Assembly (NCBI GenBank): GCA_937930625.1
Contig: CALHBW010000561.1
Location: 1 to 8,673 of the forward strand
DNA length: 8,673 nt
Reading direction: 5' to 3'
DNA from: an uncultured Saprospiraceae bacterium
Lineage (GTDB): Bacteria; Bacteroidota; Bacteroidia; Chitinophagales; Saprospiraceae
Below, piece by piece: positions 5,330 to 8,673 of the stretch (positions are counted from its first letter, which is position 1; every line of letters begins with the position of its first letter). The notes beneath the pieces were generated by a model. That model made no database searches. It saw only the letters and a list, made by a program, of their open reading frames with translations, and was not told where the DNA came from. Both the position numbers and the translations under genes were made by a program.

Positions 5330-6824
5330 CACGCCCCAAGATTTTAACAATTAAAGCTAAGAGAAAAATACGAAATTGAAGTGTTTTGTCTTTTGAGTCA
5401 AGAATTTCTTGAACAAATTTCGATTCAAAATTAGGGTGGCTGAATAGCATAAGCACGTAAGCAACCGGAAGAAAAGTAAATTTAATATTATCGACCTCTT
5501 TTTCGCCAAAAATATTTATTGTTGTGACAAAAGCTGTTTTAAGTTGATTTTTTTTACAAAAAGAAAATAATCCATCAAGCATTTTTCTTGGAGAATTTAT
5601 GGGATTATCTGACCACTTTATTTCAAGTGCTGTGCGAATATTAAAGATATTATCCAAAAATACACAATCGACTTCCTTACGTTCACGAGCATAGAAGGTA
5701 TTCCCAAATATGGGTCTTAGATGTGCAAAAACAGCAGTTTCAATCATATTTCCCATAAAATCATCGTCCTCATTTACAGGAGCAAATAAGGCAGAGCGCA
5801 TCGAAGGATTAGTCAGATAAACCTTAAATTGAGTAGCTCGTTTGAAACGTTTTGCATTAAAATCTATTCGATAAACTATCTTTATTAAAAAAGCGGCTTC
5901 AAGATATTGCAAATATTTTCTAATGGTATTCTTTGCAACACCTGACTTTTGCGATAATTTGTCAATTGAAATTTCATTACCTGTATTAAATGCTAATACC
6001 GTAAATAAGGCTTGCAATTCGCGGACATCTTGAATACCATACAAACTCGGTAAATCACGTAACAAAACTTTATCTATAATATCATTGCTAATGTATTGTG
6101 TAGGATTGGCTTGAACATCTTTTGAATTTAAAATTTCGGGATAACCACCATAATTCAAGTAGCGAATCAATTCTTCGTTTAAATCATTTAAATCAAACAT
6201 AGATTCTTCTATCTCCTTCAAATTCATGAACTTATCAACCACATCTTTTTTGTCTCTAAAAGTCAGGAACTCACTAAAAGAAAGAGGTGGCAACAAAAAA
6301 TCTGTAAACCGCCCTGCCCCGGATTCATTACTTTTCAATTTGAGTGCTGCCGCCGCCGAACCCGATGCAATAAATTTACTATGTAAATAAGTATCTACCA
6401 ATGATTTTAAATGAACTTCCCACAGTTTGAGGTATTGAATTTCATCAAAAAAAACATAGAAATCTTCATTAGAATCATCATGAACTGCTTCCCGCGAATA
6501 TTCAAAAAGTTGTTCCAAACCAATATTGATATAAGTTGGATTATCAATTGAAATGTAACATATTTTCTTGGGAGAAATACCTTGATTTATCAACTTCTGG
6601 ACCGCTTGATAAATCATAACTGTCTTACCAACTTGTCGTGGGCCCATTAGCACTACAGCACGTTTAACATTGTTTTTTTGTACTAAATCAAAAAAATTAT
6701 CAAAGTAACTGCGATGCACCGTCATTTCACCGTACAAACGATCAATCTTCCCTGTTTCCCACCAAGGATTATCTATTTCAATTCGCTTAATGATTTGTTC
6801 TTTAGAAATATCTTTAAATGCCAT
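5313..6824 (-). CDS. AAA family ATPase with C-terminal DUF4143 domain
   Basis: A 503-residue protein with the AAA_14 plus DUF4143 architecture, common and often multicopy in Bacteroidota and archaea, with no settled role. The ATPase part has Walker A GPRQVGKT (61-68), Walker B YVFFDEIQY (123-131) and a sensor-like ASGSAAAALK (153-162). A winged-helix-like segment lies around 284-310 (ISIDKLSQKSGVAKNTIRKYL). The DUF4143 part keeps a PD-(D/E)xK-like core, with Glu384-Val-Asp386 in KEVDCVF and Glu401-Ile-Lys403 in ALEIKW, so a nuclease fold is plausible but activity is unproven. The last ~20 residues are hydrophobic and basic and overlap the ABC gene start. It is the first gene of the minus-strand group. 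A Bacteroidota-type promoter and a 20-bp inverted repeat precede it. The gene is visibly AT-rich compared with glmM, which suggests acquisition. Confidence 0.9.
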   Translation of the reverse strand: MAFKDISKEQIIKRIEIDNPWWETGKIDRLYGEMTVHRSYFDNFFDLVQKNNVKRAVVLMGPRQVGKTVMIYQAVQKLINQGISPKKICYISIDNPTYINIGLEQLFEYSREAVHDDSNEDFYVFFDEIQYLKLWEVHLKSLVDTYLHSKFIASGSAAAALKLKSNESGAGRFTDFLLPPLSFSEFLTFRDKKDVVDKFMNLKEIEESMFDLNDLNEELIRYLNYGGYPEILNSKDVQANPTQYISNDIIDKVLLRDLPSLYGIQDVRELQALFTVLAFNTGNEISIDKLSQKSGVAKNTIRKYLQYLEAAFLIKIVYRIDFNAKRFKRATQFKVYLTNPSMRSALFAPVNEDDDFMGNMIETAVFAHLRPIFGNTFYARERKEVDCVFLDNIFNIRTALEIKWSDNPINSPRKMLDGLFSFCKKNQLKTAFVTTINIFGEKEVDNIKFTFLPVAYVLMLFSHPNFESKFVQEILDSKDKTLQFRIFLLALIVKILGRDAKNN

Positions 6825-6909
6825 TTTAGTTAAATAAGATTAATTAATTGAGCTTAAAGATATAGTTAATTTCAAATAAGGTCAAATTTTTAATCTTATT
6901 TAACTAAAA
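6824..6909. repeat. Perfect 20-bp inverted repeat bracketing the ATPase promoter
   Basis: The arm TTTTAGTTAAATAAGATTAA (6824-6843) is repeated exactly inverted at 6890-6909, separated by 46 bp. One arm covers the 5' leader up to the ATG and the other lies just upstream of the predicted -33 element, so the promoter sits in the loop. This suits a two-site operator for autoregulation or DNA looping. No target duplication flanks it, which argues against a mobile element. Confidence 0.75.
6855..6886 (-). promoter_or_regulatory. Predicted Bacteroidota-type promoter of the DUF4143 ATPase gene
   Basis: On the minus strand, TTTG (6886-6883) is followed after 20 bp by TATCTTTA (6862-6855), which resembles the TTTG-N19-21-TAnnTTTG consensus of the Bacteroidota primary sigma factor; only the last base of the -7 element differs. 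Transcription would start about 25 bp upstream of the ATG. The promoter lies exactly between the two arms of a 20-bp inverted repeat. Confidence 0.5.
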
Positions 6910-6957
6910 ATCTTAAAAACTACTTCTTGAAACAATCATTATATGCCCTGATTTTAA

Positions 6958-6965
6958 TACTTTTG
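6958..6965 (+). promoter_or_regulatory. Possible -7 element of the glmM promoter
   Basis: TACTTTTG matches TAnnTTTG fully and lies about 100 bp upstream of the glmM ATG. No good TTTG-type -33 element sits 19-21 bp upstream; the nearest TTG (6927-6929) is 28 bp away. It would produce a leader containing the inverted repeat at 6986-7054. Confidence 0.35.
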
Positions 6966-6985
6966 CACCCACATTTAGCAAAATC

Positions 6986-7054
6986 CCAAATTCCAAGCAC
7001 CAAATCCCAAAAACTAAATGTAAAAATAATTGGAGCTTGGGATTTGGAATTTGG
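6986..7054. repeat. Interleaved inverted repeats in the glmM leader
   Basis: CCAAATTCCAA (6986-6996) is the reverse complement of TTGGAATTTGG (7044-7054), and CAAATCCCAA (7001-7010) is that of TTGGGATTTG (7037-7046). The right arms overlap by three bases, so the two helices largely stack into one hairpin that ends 14 bp before the glmM ATG. It could affect translation initiation, or be a dispersed repeat of the lineage. Confidence 0.6.
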
Positions 7055-7068
7055 AATTTCACAAAATT

Positions 7069-8448
7069 ATGGCGTTAATAAAATCCATTTCGGGAACCCG
7101 CGGTACAATTGGCGGAAAAGTTGGAGAAAACCTCACACCAATTGATGTAGTCAATCATACTGCTGCCTACGGTTATAGACTCTTACAAAGTAACGCGGCT
7201 GCAAAGGTGGTCATTGGGCGTGATGCACGCATCTCCGGCGATATGGTTCGCAATTTAGTGGTGAGTACTTTACAAGGCTTGGGTATCGACGTGGTGGACC
7301 TTGACCTATCCACGACACCAACGGTGGCAATGGCAGTACCCAATGAAAAAGCAGGCGGCGGCATCATTATCACGGCAAGTCACAACCCAAAGCAATGGAA
7401 CGCCCTCAAGTTTTTGAACGAAAAAGGTGAATTTCTATCAGGCACAGCCGGACAAGAAATTTTGGATATTGCAGAAAAGGGAGATATTGAATTTGCGGAA
7501 GTAGATGCACTCGGAACGTATGAACGTAAGGACGATTACATCGCTTGGCACATTGAGGAGATTCTCAAATTACCATTGGTAGATGTGGAAGCGGTGAAGG
7601 AGAAAAAGTTTAAAGTTGTGGTGGATGCGGTCAATTCGACGGGAGCAATTTCTTTGCCGCCTTTGCTCGAAGCACTTGGTTGCGAAGTGATGGTGATTAA
7701 TAGTGAAGTCAATGGACGTTTCGCCCACAATCCCGAACCTAAGCGCGAACACCTCGTAGGTTTGGCGCAAAAAGTAGCTTCGGAAGGTGCGGACTTGGGC
7801 ATGGCAGTCGATCCGGACGTGGATAGATTGGCATTTATGAGCGAAGATGGGGAAATGTTTGGTGAAGAATATACGCTGGTCGCGGTGGCAGATTATGTCT
7901 TGAAACACACACCCGGCGATACAGTTTCCAACCTTTCTTCAACTCGTGCGCTGCGCGATGTTACGGAAAAGGCAGGACACAAACACCACGCATCGGCAGT
8001 AGGTGAGGTCAATGTGGTCGTCATGATGAAACAGGTCAATGCCCCGATTGGCGGTGAGGGAAATGGCGGTGTGATTTATCCTGAATTGCACTACGGACGT
8101 GATGCACTCGTAGGCGCGGCTTTGTTTTTATCGCATTTGGCGCACTTTGGCAAGCCCGTTTCTTTTATGCGAAATTCCTATCCTGATTATGTCATTTCTA
8201 AAAATAAAGTTGAACTCGCCGGATTGGATTTAGACCTTATTTTTGAGAAATTAAAAGAGAAATACAGCAATCAACCACAAAACACCGTCGATGGACTAAA
8301 AATCGAATTTGACCGCGATTGGGTACATCTTCGCAAGTCGAATACTGAGCCGATTATCCGCATTTATTCGGAAAGCACATCAGAGGTAACGGCAAATAAT
8401 TTAGCAGATAAAATTAAAGCGGATATTAGCGAGTTGATGAGAGGATGA
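7069..8448 (+). CDS. glmM: Phosphoglucosamine mutase
   Basis: A 459-residue alpha-D-phosphohexomutase that converts glucosamine-6-phosphate to glucosamine-1-phosphate, on the cytoplasmic route to UDP-GlcNAc for peptidoglycan and lipid A. All four family motifs are present: the phosphoserine loop TASHNP (102-107, Ser104), metal-binding DPDVDR (248-253), the sugar-binding loop GGEGNGG (328-334) and phosphate-binding RKSNTEPIIR (422-431). The GEGNGG loop differs from the GEQSGH of proteobacterial GlmM, as in GlmM-type proteins of Bacteroidota and archaea. A phosphomannomutase role cannot be excluded from motifs alone. The ATG at 7069 gives the standard start SISGTRGTIGGK; a TTG at 7030 would translate part of the leader hairpin. 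The gene has no Shine-Dalgarno sequence and looks richer in G+C than the divergent ATPase gene, as expected for a core gene. A short repeat follows the TGA stop almost at once. Confidence 0.93.
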   Translation: MALIKSISGTRGTIGGKVGENLTPIDVVNHTAAYGYRLLQSNAAAKVVIGRDARISGDMVRNLVVSTLQGLGIDVVDLDLSTTPTVAMAVPNEKAGGGIIITASHNPKQWNALKFLNEKGEFLSGTAGQEILDIAEKGDIEFAEVDALGTYERKDDYIAWHIEEILKLPLVDVEAVKEKKFKVVVDAVNSTGAISLPPLLEALGCEVMVINSEVNGRFAHNPEPKREHLVGLAQKVASEGADLGMAVDPDVDRLAFMSEDGEMFGEEYTLVAVADYVLKHTPGDTVSNLSSTRALRDVTEKAGHKHHASAVGEVNVVVMMKQVNAPIGGEGNGGVIYPELHYGRDALVGAALFLSHLAHFGKPVSFMRNSYPDYVISKNKVELAGLDLDLIFEKLKEKYSNQPQNTVDGLKIEFDRDWVHLRKSNTEPIIRIYSESTSEVTANNLADKIKADISELMRG

Positions 8449-8450
8449 TG

Positions 8451-8486
8451 TGATTTTTGATTGGGGGATTTTTGATTTTTGATTGG
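8451..8486. repeat. GATTTTT tandem repeat just after the glmM stop
   Basis: TGATTTTTGATTGGGGG is followed by two more GATTTTT units and GATTGG, beginning two bases after the TGA stop at 8446-8448. The TGA triplets in the units fall in different frames. It is the shortest of the stop-associated arrays in this window. Confidence 0.7.
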
Positions 8487-8512
8487 TGTCTATTCCGTAC
8501 CGTACATCTGTG

Positions 8513-8544
8513 TTAGTTTTTTATCTGTAAAAGTTGTATTTTTG
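8513..8544 (+). promoter_or_regulatory. Predicted Bacteroidota-type promoter of the downstream ATPase gene
   Basis: TATTTTTG (8537-8544) matches TAnnTTTG fully. A weak TTAG (8513-8516) lies 20 bp upstream in the -33 position. The -7 element ends only 4 bp before the ATG at 8549, so the transcript would have almost no leader. Confidence 0.5.
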
Positions 8545-8548
8545 TCAA

Positions 8549-8673
8549 ATGAAAATCGACCACTTACGCATACACAATTATAAATCACTCGTTGATTTTG
8601 AATTGATTAATCCGAATCCATTTACGGTATTCGTAGGTCCTAATGCGTCGGGGAAATCGAATATCTTTGAGGC
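8549..8673 (+). CDS. RecF/OLD-like AAA ATPase, N-terminal fragment cut by the window end
   Basis: Forty-one codons are visible. The protein begins MKIDHLRIHNYKSLVDFEL and then has FVGPNASGKSNIFE with a Walker A motif GPNASGKS at 30-37. A beta strand, then NYKS, then GPNxSGKSN is the classic N-terminus of SMC/RecF/OLD-like ATPases (AAA_15/AAA_21 group), which include recombination ATPases, OLD nucleases and defence-system ATPases. The C-terminal part, which would tell these apart (for example a TOPRIM domain), is outside the window. The gene lies about 100 bp downstream of glmM on the same strand but has its own likely promoter. The start is supported by the family-typical beginning. Confidence 0.85.
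   Translation, partial: MKIDHLRIHNYKSLVDFELINPNPFTVFVGPNASGKSNIFE

Noticed and set aside
5330..5350. TTG start seven codons upstream of the ABC gene start
   Set aside because: The ATG at 5327-5329 starts directly at the family-typical LKITDLKTGF, and the extension has no supporting signal.
6824..6909. Short MITE with 20-bp inverted ends
   Set aside because: There is no flanking target duplication, the left arm touches the ATPase ATG, and the loop holds a good promoter. An operator fits better.
7030..7068. TTG start for glmM
   Set aside because: It would translate the leader hairpin. The ATG at 7069 gives the conserved GlmM N-terminus.
6927..7145. Plus-strand open frame of 72 codons upstream of glmM
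   Set aside because: It overlaps the glmM leader repeats and the glmM start in another frame, and resembles no known protein.

Overview
The window looks like a chromosomal segment of a member of the Bacteroidota. The genes lack Shine-Dalgarno sequences. Several starts are preceded by a TAnnTTTG-type -7 promoter element, the form used by the primary sigma factor of this phylum. The protein families (glycosylasparaginase, DinB, FecE-like ABC ATPase, DUF4143 ATPase, GlmM with a GEGNGG sugar loop) fit that assignment. I cannot name a genus. Asparaginase and glmM look richer in G+C than the AT-rich acyltransferase and DUF4143 ATPase genes, so the middle of the window may be accessory DNA.

Layout. 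Positions 2-763 (+) hold the 3' part of a glycosylasparaginase gene. Positions 764-1194 are a repeat-rich gap between convergent genes. It contains a GAAAAT repeat tract, a 144-bp MITE-like element (908-1051) with 25-bp terminal inverted repeats and an 8-bp target duplication, and a GC-richer hairpin. Five minus-strand genes follow, read from right to left: a DUF4143 AAA ATPase (5313-6824), a FecE-like ABC ATP-binding protein (4553-5329, overlapping it by 17 bp), a DinB-fold protein (3921-4394), an alpha/beta hydrolase of the epoxide hydrolase type (2994-3845) and an acyltransferase-3/SGNH membrane protein (1195-2997, overlapping the hydrolase by 4 bp). A divergent promoter region with a perfect 20-bp inverted repeat separates the ATPase from glmM (7069-8448, +). 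The start of a RecF/OLD-like P-loop ATPase (8549 to the window end, +) closes the window.

How the genes work together. No single pathway is evident. GlmM is a core cell-envelope enzyme (UDP-GlcNAc synthesis). The acyltransferase/SGNH protein probably O-acylates an envelope polysaccharide, and it is translationally coupled to the hydrolase. The ABC ATPase has no permease or binding protein beside it, so it is an orphan here.

The most striking pattern is at the ends of genes. Every gene whose 3' end is free (not overlapping the next gene) ends in or runs directly into a short tandem repeat. The unit differs from gene to gene, and the stop codon lies in or within a few bases of the repeat. Three of these repeats place stop codons in all three frames. 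The fourth type (GAAAAT) does not, and the acyltransferase gene reads it as an Asn/Glu-rich tail.
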